64,000 nucleotides of DNA from Planctomycetota bacterium (lineage in GTDB: Bacteria; Planctomycetota; UBA1135; GCA-002686595): the NCBI GenBank assembly GCA_016220085.1, contig JACRIN010000006.1:1-64000 (forward strand), written 5' to 3'. Each line of letters begins with the position of its first letter. Within the stretch, counting starts at the first letter, position 1. The notes under the pieces are model-generated. The model was not told the DNA's origin. It saw nothing but the letters and a program-made list of their open reading frames with translations, and searched no databases. The position numbers and the translations under genes were made by a program. Shown here piece after piece: positions 26,487-33,800 of this stretch.

Positions 26487-27137
26487 ATGGCCACCCGCTC
26501 CTCGAGCCCGATCGACCTGCGCGGCGCGCTGGTGATCGACCACATGCAGCCCCAGTTCGCCGCGACGATCGCCGCGAACTCGGACGGCTACTTCCCCGTG
26601 GTCGGCGAGAGCGCGTTCTGGCTCGAAGTGCGTCCGGGCATCGTGATCAATCGCTTGATGGACGTCGCGCTCAAGCGCTGCCGCGTCACGCCGGGCGCGC
26701 TGGTGACCGAACGTTCGTATGGCACGCTCGAGGTGCACGGCGACGACCAGGGCCAAGTGCGCGAGGCGGGCCGCTTGATCCTCGCCGCGGCGAACGTGAC
26801 CGAAGCGGATCAGCTCCGGCCGAACCTGATGACCAACGAGGTCATCCGCCAGGTCGACAGCCACCACGCGATGCTGATCAACCGCACGCGCAGCGGGATG
26901 CTGTTGCTCGCGAAGGACTCTCTCTACACGCTCGAGGTCAACCCGGCGATCTGGGTGCTGCTCGCCGCGAACGAGGCCGAGAAGGCCGCGCCGATCCGCA
27001 TCGTCGGCCTCGGCAACAACGGCGCGGTCGGACGGCTGCGCCTCGCGGGCACCGACGCGGCGATCGACGCCGCGGTCGAGGCGGTGCAACGCGTGCTCGC
27101 GAACGTGCAAGGCCGCAAGAACGAGGGCGTCGACTGA
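26487..27137 (+). CDS. Tandem-domain BMC-T trimeric shell protein (stacking type, by resemblance)
   Basis: The 216-residue protein resembles, from memory, the divergent BMC-T proteins of the Haliangium ochraceum shell that stack as double layers with a gated pore. The first half begins ALVIDHMQPQFAATIAANSDGYFPVVGESAFWLEVRPGI; the second half contains INRTRSGMLLLAKDSLYTLEVNPAIWVLLAANEAEKAA and ends in IDAAVEAVQRVLANVQG. Its stop overlaps the next start as TGATG. It would form a large pore for bulky substrates or cofactors. Confidence 0.85.
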   Translation: MATRSSSPIDLRGALVIDHMQPQFAATIAANSDGYFPVVGESAFWLEVRPGIVINRLMDVALKRCRVTPGALVTERSYGTLEVHGDDQGQVREAGRLILAAANVTEADQLRPNLMTNEVIRQVDSHHAMLINRTRSGMLLLAKDSLYTLEVNPAIWVLLAANEAEKAAPIRIVGLGNNGAVGRLRLAGTDAAIDAAVEAVQRVLANVQGRKNEGVD

Positions 27138-27526
27138 TGTTCCTCGGGCGCGTCGTCGGCGAAGTGTGGATGACCAAGAAGGTCGCGGACCTCGCGGGCA
27201 AGCGCTTGCTCGTGATCGAAGCGCTCGACGAGCGCCGCGAGCCCGGCGCGCCGAAGGTGACGCCGGTGGTCGCGGCCGATCCGCTCGGCGCCGGCATCGG
27301 CGAGCACGTCGTCGTCGCGTTCGGCAAGGCCGCGCGCGTCGCGTTCGGCGGCGACGGCGATTTCGCATTCGAGGCGGCGGTCGTCGGCATCGTCGACGAC
27401 TTCGACGTGCCGGGCGCGCCGAAGGAGTGGCGTCTGAGCGAGTTGCCGCCCCCGAATGGCTCGCCAGAGGGCTCGCCAAAGGGCGCGTCGAAGTCCCCAT
27501 CGACATCGTCGGCGGGAGGCGCCTGA
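27137..27526 (+). CDS. BMC-P pentameric vertex protein (first copy)
   Basis: This EutN/CcmL-type protein has 129 residues. The canonical domain runs MFLGRVVGEVWMTKKVADLAGKRLLVIEAL, then VAADPLGAGIGEHVVVAFGKAAR, then a final beta segment. A Ser/Pro/Lys-rich tail of about 25 residues follows residue 103 and is absent from the second copy. It caps shell vertices. ATG 27137 overlaps the upstream stop by one base. Confidence 0.95.
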   Translation: MFLGRVVGEVWMTKKVADLAGKRLLVIEALDERREPGAPKVTPVVAADPLGAGIGEHVVVAFGKAARVAFGGDGDFAFEAAVVGIVDDFDVPGAPKEWRLSELPPPNGSPEGSPKGASKSPSTSSAGGA

Positions 27527-27840
27527 TGTTGCTCGGCACCGTCGTCGGCAACGTGTGGGCGACCGTGAAGGACCCGACGTTGACCGGCCTGCGCTTGCTC
27601 GTCATCCAACCGTACACGCTCGACGGCAAGCCGTCGGCGGAGACGTTGATCGCGGTCGATCCGCTCGGCGCCGGGATCGGCGAGCGCGTGCTCGTCGTCT
27701 TCGGCCGCGCCGCGCGTCACGCGATCGGCCGCGGCCACGACATCGGGTTCCAAACCGCGGTCGCGGGCATCATCGACCGCATGGAGCTCGGCGACGGCCG
27801 CACGGTCGGTCCGGTGAAGGCCCAAGACACGGCACCCTGA
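27526..27840 (+). CDS. BMC-P pentameric vertex protein (second copy)
   Basis: The 104-residue EutN/CcmL-type protein (MLLGTVVGNVWATVKDPTLTGLRLLVIQPY, then VAVDPLGAGIGERVLVVFGRAARHAIG with I for the first V) lacks the low-complexity tail of its neighbour. ATG 27526 overlaps the previous stop by one base, so the two vertex genes are translationally coupled and probably arose by duplication. Confidence 0.95.
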   Translation: MLLGTVVGNVWATVKDPTLTGLRLLVIQPYTLDGKPSAETLIAVDPLGAGIGERVLVVFGRAARHAIGRGHDIGFQTAVAGIIDRMELGDGRTVGPVKAQDTAP

Positions 27841-27851
27841 AGGATCCAAGC

Positions 27852-28448
27852 ATGGAACGCAACGACTACAACCCGGAGATGCGCGCGGACGTCAAGCTCG
27901 CGCACTGCATCGGACTGCTCGAGCTGTGCTCGGTCGCGCGCGGCGTCGAGGTCGCCGACGCCGTGCTGTGGCAAGCGCGGATCGAGCTCCTCTTCGCGAC
28001 GCCGGTCCACCCGGGCAAGTACGTGCTGCTCTTCACCGGCTCGGTCGACGACGTGCGCGCCGGCGTGCGTCGCGGCGCGGAGATCGCGGGCTCGGATCTC
28101 GTCGATCAACTGATGATCCCGCAGATCCACGAGCAGGTGGTTCCGATCCTCAAGCGCAACGGCGGCCGCATCAAGGGCGAGCTCGACGCGATCGGTTTGA
28201 TCGAGACGACGACGGTCGCGTCGGCGATCGTCGCGGCCGACATCGCGTTGAAGACGGCGACGGTCGACTTGATCGACCTACGGATCGCGAACGGCCTCGG
28301 CGGGAAGAGTTTCCTGACGCTGACCGGCGAAGTGTCCGACGTGCGCTCGTCGATCGCTGCGGGCGCGCGCTCGGCCCAGGAGAAGGGACTGCTCGCGCGC
28401 GAAGTCGTCATCGCGCGTCCGCACCCCGACCTCGTCCACCACCTTTGA
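27852..28448 (+). CDS. Tandem-domain BMC-T shell protein (second type)
   Basis: The 198-residue protein has two BMC domains: the first covers about residues 17-105 (HCIGLLELCSVARGVEVADAVLWQARIELL), the second about 110-195 (AIGLIETTTVASAIVAADIALKTATVDLIDLRI). From memory it resembles the single-layer BMC-T1 protein of Haliangium ochraceum. With two H, two T and two P genes, the operon encodes a complete shell. ATG 27852 follows the BMC-P stop by 11 bases and is preceded by AGGATC. Confidence 0.92.
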   Translation: MERNDYNPEMRADVKLAHCIGLLELCSVARGVEVADAVLWQARIELLFATPVHPGKYVLLFTGSVDDVRAGVRRGAEIAGSDLVDQLMIPQIHEQVVPILKRNGGRIKGELDAIGLIETTTVASAIVAADIALKTATVDLIDLRIANGLGGKSFLTLTGEVSDVRSSIAAGARSAQEKGLLAREVVIARPHPDLVHHL

Positions 28449-28468
28449 GATCGAGCTAGAGCACGTCC

Positions 28469-28771
28469 GTGGCGCAGAAGCGTCTGATCGTCGAGTCCGA
28501 GGTGCACGCGCTCGCGCGCGGCTCCGAGCTCGTGATCTCGAAGGACGTGATCATCACTCCGGCGGCGCTCGACGCCGCGTTCGCGCGCCAGATCCGCGTC
28601 GTGCGCATCGACAAGAGCCCGGACTCCGCGCCGAGCGTCGTCGCCGCGCCGACGAATCTGTGGCAGCGCATGCACCAAGGCGAAGGCACGTACGTCGTGC
28701 AAGTGAAGAACGGCCGCGCGACCGTCTCGCGCCTGACCGACCAAGGGCCGATCCACTTCGGCTCCGAGTGA
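28469..28771 (+). CDS. Small microcompartment-operon protein with ITPxA motif
   Basis: The 100-residue protein starts at GTG 28469. Residues 18-45 (GSELVISKDVIITPAALDAAF and following) match the N-terminal part of the next gene product, and recall the LTPxA-type N-terminal motif of EutT-like proteins in ethanolamine compartments. The rest has a beta-rich ending (YVVQVKNGRATVSRLTDQGPIHFG). No enzyme signature is visible. Its place after the shell genes and ten bases before the ACT gene suggests a compartment-associated accessory or targeting role. The family is not known to me. Confidence 0.8.
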   Translation: MAQKRLIVESEVHALARGSELVISKDVIITPAALDAAFARQIRVVRIDKSPDSAPSVVAAPTNLWQRMHQGEGTYVVQVKNGRATVSRLTDQGPIHFGSE

Positions 28772-28781
28772 GGAGCTCTCG

Positions 28782-29288
28782 ATGGCCCGCCGCTTCCTGA
28801 CCGCCGACGACGTGCGCCGCGAGCATTCGGGCTCGATCGTCGTCGAGGCCGACACGATCGTGACGCCGCAAGCGCAGGAGACCGCGCGCGAGCTCGGCAA
28901 GGTGATCAGCACCACCAAGGGCCCGTACGTCCAACCGACGCCCGATCGCGGCCCGGACGCGGACAAGGCGCGGCGCTCGCTGCCGAACCTGCCCGAGCCG
29001 GCAGACGGCGACATGGCGCCGACATCGATGATCGTGACCGCGGTCGGCAAGAACCGGCCGGGCGTGCTCGCGGAATTGACCAGCGCGCTCGCCGAGTTCC
29101 ACGCGAGCGTGCACGACATCAGCCAGCGCGTGGTCGACGGCTACTTCCACCTGATCCTGGTGGTCGAGACGCCGCAGGGCGTCGGCTTCGGCACCTTGAA
29201 GCAACGGATGGAGTGCCTCGGAGGCGCCGACGACTACGCAGTGCGCGTGATGCACGAGCGCGTGTTCCGGTTCATGCATCGCGTGTAG
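28782..29288 (+). CDS. ACT-domain protein (UPF0237 type) with ITPxA N-terminus
   Basis: The 168-residue protein has two parts. Residues 1-40 carry the same motif as the preceding gene (SGSIVVEADTIVTPQAQETA). After a Pro/Asp-rich linker, residues 80-168 form an ACT domain of the UPF0237 family (MIVTAVGKNRPGVLAELTSALAEF, VHDISQRVVDGYFHLILVV, ending VRVMHERVFRFMHRV). ACT domains bind small ligands such as amino acids. UPF0237 proteins are usually encoded next to UPF0210; here the UPF0210 gene lies 3 kb downstream beyond an accessory block. AGGAG lies seven bases before ATG 28782. Likely last gene of the BMC operon. Confidence 0.85.
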   Translation: MARRFLTADDVRREHSGSIVVEADTIVTPQAQETARELGKVISTTKGPYVQPTPDRGPDADKARRSLPNLPEPADGDMAPTSMIVTAVGKNRPGVLAELTSALAEFHASVHDISQRVVDGYFHLILVVETPQGVGFGTLKQRMECLGGADDYAVRVMHERVFRFMHRV

Positions 29289-29300
29289 GGGAGTCGTCCA

Positions 29301-30362
29301 GTGTTTCTCTCCGTGCGGGATCTTCCGGAGATGGTGAAGCTCCAAACCGCGCCAGAGAGTGTTGTGTTCCTCGGCGCTGGGGCGTCGTTCGCTAGCGACT
29401 TCTCGAAACCGACCATGCGGTCGTTCTTCGACGCGGAGCACGAGAAGTACGGGAATCTCGCGAGGTTACTGACAGACTTCTACGGCACCCGCCCTCGCAC
29501 GGAATGGAATCTCGAGGAGATCCTCGGGTACATCGACCTGAGCTCCACTCGTCTGGCTCGATGGGATCCGCGGCGGGTTCTGCTAACCGACGACCGCCAT
29601 GCGCGCGCGTATGGCGAATGCCTTGCGTACGTCGATGAGCGTCTCGGCGTGGATCCTGACTCCGTCTGTGAGCGGCACGCACGGTTGTTCCGATCGCTGG
29701 CGCCTCGCGACAGCGTCGTGAGCCTCAACTACGATCTGATCGCTGACCAGGCTCTGCTACGCGTTGACGCGGATCGGGTAGGCGCAACGAACCCAAAGCG
29801 TCGATCGCGTGCGATGAAACCGGCGAGTCTGTTGGCGGCTCCGAACCTCATGGCTGGGTTCGTTCCTGGGTTTATCGGAGACGAGTTCGAAGAGGGTTTC
29901 CTGCTCAAGCTTCATGGCTCGTTGGACTGGATTACCTGTTCGAATGAGCAGTGCCCGGCGGCCAGCGACATCTTCAGGCGGACGGGCAGCGAGATTCCCG
30001 GCCAGATCGCAGGGAGTCCGTGTCGACGATGCGGTAGCGCATTGCGGACCGTACTCGTTCCTCCGGTGGCGTCGAAACGCGCGCTCGAGCACCACCAGTT
30101 GCAGCTGCAGTGGTCGATCGCGTATCGGGAGTTGTCGCGCGCGAGGACTTGGGTTGTGGTGGGAGTTTCGCTCGCCCCGTCGGACTTCGACGTACGCTGG
30201 CTTCTGCGCGTCTCGGCAGCTAGGGAATTCGACTCGGGCCTCGTGGTGCACGTTGTCAATCCAAGTCGCGACGCCAGGCAGCAGTTCCGCGAGTTGCTCG
30301 GGCCGGCGGGTGTCTCGCTTGTGGAGCACGATGGGATGGACTCCTTTCTTGTCGCAAAGTGA
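29301..30362 (+). CDS. SIR2-family protein with zinc-binding tetrad
   Basis: The 353-residue protein has a Rossmann-type SIR2 fold: NAD motif FLGAGAS (G25-S29), SLNYD with N143, and KLHGSLDW with catalytic-type H205. After the His come C213, C218, C241 and C244, a CX4C...CX2C zinc module placed as in true sirtuins. A late VVVGVSLAPSDFD motif follows. The family includes deacylases and NAD-depleting defence effectors; no partner domain is fused here. Base composition is visibly less GC-rich and codon use differs from the BMC genes, suggesting transfer. GTG 29301 has a GGGGAG site. It starts 12 bases after the ACT gene, so it may ride on BMC-operon transcription. Confidence 0.85.
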   Translation: MFLSVRDLPEMVKLQTAPESVVFLGAGASFASDFSKPTMRSFFDAEHEKYGNLARLLTDFYGTRPRTEWNLEEILGYIDLSSTRLARWDPRRVLLTDDRHARAYGECLAYVDERLGVDPDSVCERHARLFRSLAPRDSVVSLNYDLIADQALLRVDADRVGATNPKRRSRAMKPASLLAAPNLMAGFVPGFIGDEFEEGFLLKLHGSLDWITCSNEQCPAASDIFRRTGSEIPGQIAGSPCRRCGSALRTVLVPPVASKRALEHHQLQLQWSIAYRELSRARTWVVVGVSLAPSDFDVRWLLRVSAAREFDSGLVVHVVNPSRDARQQFRELLGPAGVSLVEHDGMDSFLVAK

Positions 30363-30476
30363 TCGTCGGTCCAAGGCATCCACCGGATCGACAGTTCGCC
30401 GCAGCGCGCAGAACCGGAATCGGAACGGGTGAAACCGAGCGCCCGATTGCCGGTCTAGTCGATGGAGGTGATCATC

Positions 30477-30704
30477 ATGCTCACCATGGAGTTCAGTTCG
30501 GATCAGCTTCGCAAGCTCTCGCCCTCGCAGCGCTTCCAGCTCGCGCAAGATCTCTGGGACACCGTCGCGCACGACGGTTACGAGCCGGCGCTCACGGCCG
30601 AGCAGCGCAAGTTGCTCGAAGCTCGTCTCGCTACGCTGGACGAGGACTGCGCGACCGCCCGGTCATGGGAGGACATTAAGCGGAGCCTTGGGTACTCGGG
30701 ATAG
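30477..30704 (+). CDS. Addiction-module antitoxin, Unstab_antitox family (first copy)
   Basis: The 75-residue protein matches the putative addiction-module component family (PF09720, TIGR02574): LRKLSPSQRFQLAQDLWDTV, then LTAEQRKLLEARLATLDEDCATARSWEDIKRSLG. Such proteins usually sit beside a RelE/ParE toxin, but no toxin reading frame is visible on either side. ATG 30477 is chosen because a perfect GGAGGTG site ends six bases upstream; an earlier ATG at 30462 would overlap that site. Confidence 0.85.
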   Translation: MLTMEFSSDQLRKLSPSQRFQLAQDLWDTVAHDGYEPALTAEQRKLLEARLATLDEDCATARSWEDIKRSLGYSG

Positions 30705-30737
30705 CGTCTCACGCCGTGACGGAGAGGACTGGGTCGC

Positions 30738-30956
30738 ATGCTTTGGAGTTGGGATGAGTTGCGGAAGCTGTCGATCGAGGACCGCCTGCGGTTGATCGAG
30801 ACGATCTGGGAGAGCATCGAGGAAGACCGTGCCCCGACCGAGATCTCCGACGAGCTGAAGCAGGAACTCCACGCACGGTGGGCGGAGCACCTGCGCGATC
30901 CTTCGAAGGCGATCGACTGGGAGTTCTTGCGCCGCTCGTACCGCCTGGAGCCGTGA
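30738..30956 (+). CDS. Addiction-module antitoxin, Unstab_antitox family (second copy)
   Basis: The 72-residue protein is of the same family as the gene 33 bases upstream: LRKLSIEDRLRLIETIWESIEED, then ISDELKQELHARWAEHLRDPSKAIDWEFLRRS. The two are clearly diverged. No RelE/ParE toxin follows; the next 300 bases hold only a decayed gene fragment. A GGAGAGGA element precedes the ATG. Tandem orphan antitoxins may be remnants or may counter toxins encoded elsewhere. Confidence 0.85.
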   Translation: MLWSWDELRKLSIEDRLRLIETIWESIEEDRAPTEISDELKQELHARWAEHLRDPSKAIDWEFLRRSYRLEP

Positions 30957-31013
30957 CGCGAGTCCCGTCGGGTCTCTCCGGTGCCTCCGCTTCACGCCGC
31001 CCGGCCTTCCTAA

Positions 31014-31246
31014 TCGATCGATCTCGATGGAGGCCAAACTTCCGCGCCCACGCAGAACCGCGAGTCAGTGTCCTTCACCCAACGCGAGACCTTCGAGCCG
31101 TCCGCATGAACGAGCTCGAGACGTCGACATCCGCACGACAGCGCTCGGCATCAGCGTGTTCGATTGCGTCGAGCCGGACAACGCGTCGGCCTGCCGGAAG
31201 GTCCGCTCGAAGATCGTCGAAGCAGCACCGGACCTCTTGAGGAGAT
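31014..31246 (+). pseudogene. Frameshifted 5' copy of the UPF0210 gene
   Basis: From the GTG at 31068, this segment aligns with the first 57 or so codons of the intact UPF0210 gene (32310), and about 50 bases upstream also match the intact gene's leader. Single-base losses near 31099 and 31122 break the frame. The frame after the second still encodes DVDIRTTALGISVFDCVEPDN, against [20 protein letters not shown] in the intact gene. It ends near 31246, just before the lipoprotein gene on the other strand. It is a decayed partial duplication about 1.24 kb upstream of the parent. Confidence 0.85.
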
Positions 31247-31279
31247 TCGCCGCTCCGCGATCGCGCTGAGTGTTGCGCT

Positions 31280-32074
31280 TCAGGGCGCCGAGCAGCGAAA
31301 CGAGTCCCCGACGGCGGCGAGTTGCGTCCAGACCGTGTGGCCGGGCGGCCGCGGCGAGACCAAGAACATGGCGACGGTGCGGTCTCGAGCTTCGCAGCGG
31401 AAGGACTCGACCTCGACATGGAGCTCGATGCGCGCGTGCGTCGCGAACGCATCGTAGGACGAGACGGTGCCGTGCCAACGCGTGCGCTTCGCGTCGTCGG
31501 AGGGCGCGGGCGCGAGCCTCGAGACGACCTTCGCGCGCTCTGCGTCGAAGTCCGGACCCTCGACGGCCGCGGACAGGCCTTCGAAGTAGATCGCGAGCTC
31601 TTCGTTCAGCTTGCTCGCGTCCAACGCGACCTCGCCTTCGAGCCACCAGACGAACGCATAGGTCCAGAAGTCTTCGCTCTCCGCCTTGAACATCCCCGGC
31701 GCGAAACGCAGCTCCTCGAGTCCGCTGTAGTTCAGGCTCGGCGCGAAGCCGAGCGGGAACGGGATCGTCTCAGCGATCCAACCGGGCGGGAGCGGCCAGG
31801 GGAACGGGAGCGGCTCACGCGGCGCCGGTTCGTTCGCGGGTTCGACCGATGGCTCGATCGCCGGCGCGACCGCCGGTTCGTTCGGCGGTTGGTTCGGCGG
31901 TTCGAGTGCGGGCTCGACCGCGGGCGTCGCGACGACCTCCGTTCGCGCCGCCTCTCGGTCGCCGGCCCGCGGGCCCGCGCAAGCCGACGACACCGCGAGG
32001 AACATCACGGGCCACAGCGCGCCGACCGGGCTCGCGCGTCGCGTTCGTCTGCTGTCGATCCGTCTCCAGAGCAT
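31280..32074 (-). CDS. Proline-rich lipoprotein
   Basis: The 264-residue protein starts at ATG 32074. A signal sequence ends in a lipobox (LAVSSAC). Residues 40-85 form a low-complexity linker of Pro/Glu/Ala repeats (EPxxEP type), followed by a globular domain with several Trp and Phe and two Cys near the end (RCEAR, RCSAP). No family was recognised. It is encoded opposite to all neighbours and lies exactly between the UPF0210 fragment and intact UPF0210. Confidence 0.75.
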   Translation of the reverse strand: MLWRRIDSRRTRRASPVGALWPVMFLAVSSACAGPRAGDREAARTEVVATPAVEPALEPPNQPPNEPAVAPAIEPSVEPANEPAPREPLPFPWPLPPGWIAETIPFPLGFAPSLNYSGLEELRFAPGMFKAESEDFWTYAFVWWLEGEVALDASKLNEELAIYFEGLSAAVEGPDFDAERAKVVSRLAPAPSDDAKRTRWHGTVSSYDAFATHARIELHVEVESFRCEARDRTVAMFLVSPRPPGHTVWTQLAAVGDSFRCSAP

Positions 32075-32112
32075 GGCGCCTCCGAGCGGGAGGGTAGCCG
32101 GCCTGCGCGGTG

Positions 32113-32226
32113 CACTCCACGAACTCCACGGAGTCCTCGGAGTCCGAACTGCGGTCACGTCGCCGTTCGGCGGAGTGACCTATCGGGTCCACTAGCTCCA
32201 CGCAGTCCACGGAGTCCGAACCGCGG
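32113..32226. repeat. Imperfect direct repeats upstream of UPF0210
   Basis: A stretch of TCCACGGAGTCC and GAGTCCGAACTGCGG elements at 32113-32154 recurs with small changes at 32193-32226. It lies between the divergent starts of the lipoprotein and UPF0210 genes. Confidence 0.5.
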
Positions 32227-32309
32227 CCCGAGCCCACCTCGCACGGGATCCGGCGTCGATCGCCGCCGACGGACGCTAAGCTCTCGCGCCCGCGCGGAGC
32301 CCCGAACCC

Positions 32310-33674
32310 GTGTCCTTCACCGAACAAGAGATCCTCGAAACCGTCCGGATGTTCGAGCTCGAGACGCTCGACATCCGCACGACCACGCTCGGCATCAACC
32401 TGCTCGACTGCGCCGATCCGGACATCGAGTCGGCCTGCGAGAAGGTCTACGCCAAGATCGTCCACCAAGCGCGCGACCTGGTCCGAGTCGGCCAGTCGAT
32501 CACCGCCGACTACGGGATCCCGATCGTCAACAAGCGCATCGCGGTCACGCCGATCTCGCTGGTCGCGGCAGCGTGCGGGAGCGACGACCTCGTGCCGTTC
32601 GCGCGAGCGATGGACGCCGCGGCGAAAGCGGTCGGCGTCGACTTCATCGGCGGTTTCACCGCCTACGTCCACAAAGGCTACACCAACGCCGACCGCGCGC
32701 TGATCGAGTCGATCCCGCGCGCGCTCGCCGAGACCGATCACGTCTGCTCGTCGATCTCGCTCGCGTCGACGCGCGCCGGCATCAACATGGACGCGGTCGG
32801 GCACTTCAGCCGCATCGTGCTCGCGACCGCGGCGCTGACCGCTGACCGCGGCGGGCTCGGCTGCGCGAAGCTCGTCTGCTTCTGCAACACGGTCGAGGAC
32901 AACCCGTTCGTCGCCGGCGCGCACATCGGGATCGGCGAGGGCGAAACCGTGCTCAACGTCGGCGTCTCCGGCCCCGGCGTCGTCCGTTCCGCGCTCGCGC
33001 GCCTCGGGCCCGATGCCGACCTGCTCGCGGTCGCCGAAACGATCAAGCGCACCGCGTTCAAGATCACACGCATGGGCGAGCTCGTCGGTCGCGAAGCCGC
33101 GCGTCGCCTCGGCACGACGTTCGGCATCGTCGACGTGTCGCTCGCGCCGACGCCGGCGATCGGCGACTCGGTCTCCGACATCCTCGAGCTGATCGGCACC
33201 GAGCGCACCGGCGCGCCCGGCACCACCGCGGCGCTCGCGCTCTTGACCGACGCGGTCAAGAAGGGCGGCGCGATGGCGAGCTCGTCGGTCGGCGGCCTCT
33301 CCGGCGCGTTCATCCCGGTCAGCGAGGACGCCGGCATGATCGCGGCGGTGCGCGACAACGCGCTCAGCCTCGCCAAGCTCGAAGCGATGACCGCGGTGTG
33401 CTCGGTCGGCCTCGACATGGTCGCGGTGCCCGGTGACACGCCGCCGGCGACGATCGCCGGCATCATCGCGGACGAGATGGCGATCGGCATGATCAACAAC
33501 AAGACGACCGCCGTCCGGATCATCCCTGTCCCGGGCAAGGGGCCGGGGGAGACGGTCGAGTGGGGTGGCTTGCTCGGGACCGCGATCGTCCAGGACCCCG
33601 GCAAGTACTCGTGCGAGCGCTTCTACCTGCGCGGCGGCCGGATCCCGGCACCCTTGCAAGGCTACAAGAACTGA
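32310..33674 (+). CDS. UPF0210 (DUF711) family protein
   Basis: The 454-residue protein is full length for the family ([87 protein letters not shown], ending [20 protein letters not shown]). The family shares the fold of pyruvate formate-lyase-like enzymes but lacks a glycyl-radical motif, and none is seen here. Its usual partner is a UPF0237 ACT protein; the one in this region is at 28782, at the end of the BMC operon. GTG 32310 is supported by the same start in the decayed copy at 31068. A possible -10 (TAAGCT, about 32276) lies upstream. Confidence 0.9.
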   Translation: MSFTEQEILETVRMFELETLDIRTTTLGINLLDCADPDIESACEKVYAKIVHQARDLVRVGQSITADYGIPIVNKRIAVTPISLVAAACGSDDLVPFARAMDAAAKAVGVDFIGGFTAYVHKGYTNADRALIESIPRALAETDHVCSSISLASTRAGINMDAVGHFSRIVLATAALTADRGGLGCAKLVCFCNTVEDNPFVAGAHIGIGEGETVLNVGVSGPGVVRSALARLGPDADLLAVAETIKRTAFKITRMGELVGREAARRLGTTFGIVDVSLAPTPAIGDSVSDILELIGTERTGAPGTTAALALLTDAVKKGGAMASSSVGGLSGAFIPVSEDAGMIAAVRDNALSLAKLEAMTAVCSVGLDMVAVPGDTPPATIAGIIADEMAIGMINNKTTAVRIIPVPGKGPGETVEWGGLLGTAIVQDPGKYSCERFYLRGGRIPAPLQGYKN

Positions 33675-33800
33675 CGCGTCGCCGGTGCGGCGCGGATCGC
33701 CTGGCCTTCGCGGAAGCTCTCAGGCCGGAACTATCCGCGGTCGTCCCGATCGGAGTTCCGTTTCACGCAGGAAACGAACGACCTCAAGCGCAGGGCCGCC

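Noticed and set aside
29301..32310. Transposon or prophage as the carrier of the accessory block
   Set aside because: No transposase, integrase, tRNA target or terminal inverted repeats were found; only the partial UPF0210 duplication is visible.
32310..33674. UPF0210 as a glycyl-radical enzyme of the microcompartment
   Set aside because: No C-terminal RVxG-type glycyl-radical motif and no activase gene are present; only the fold family is shared.
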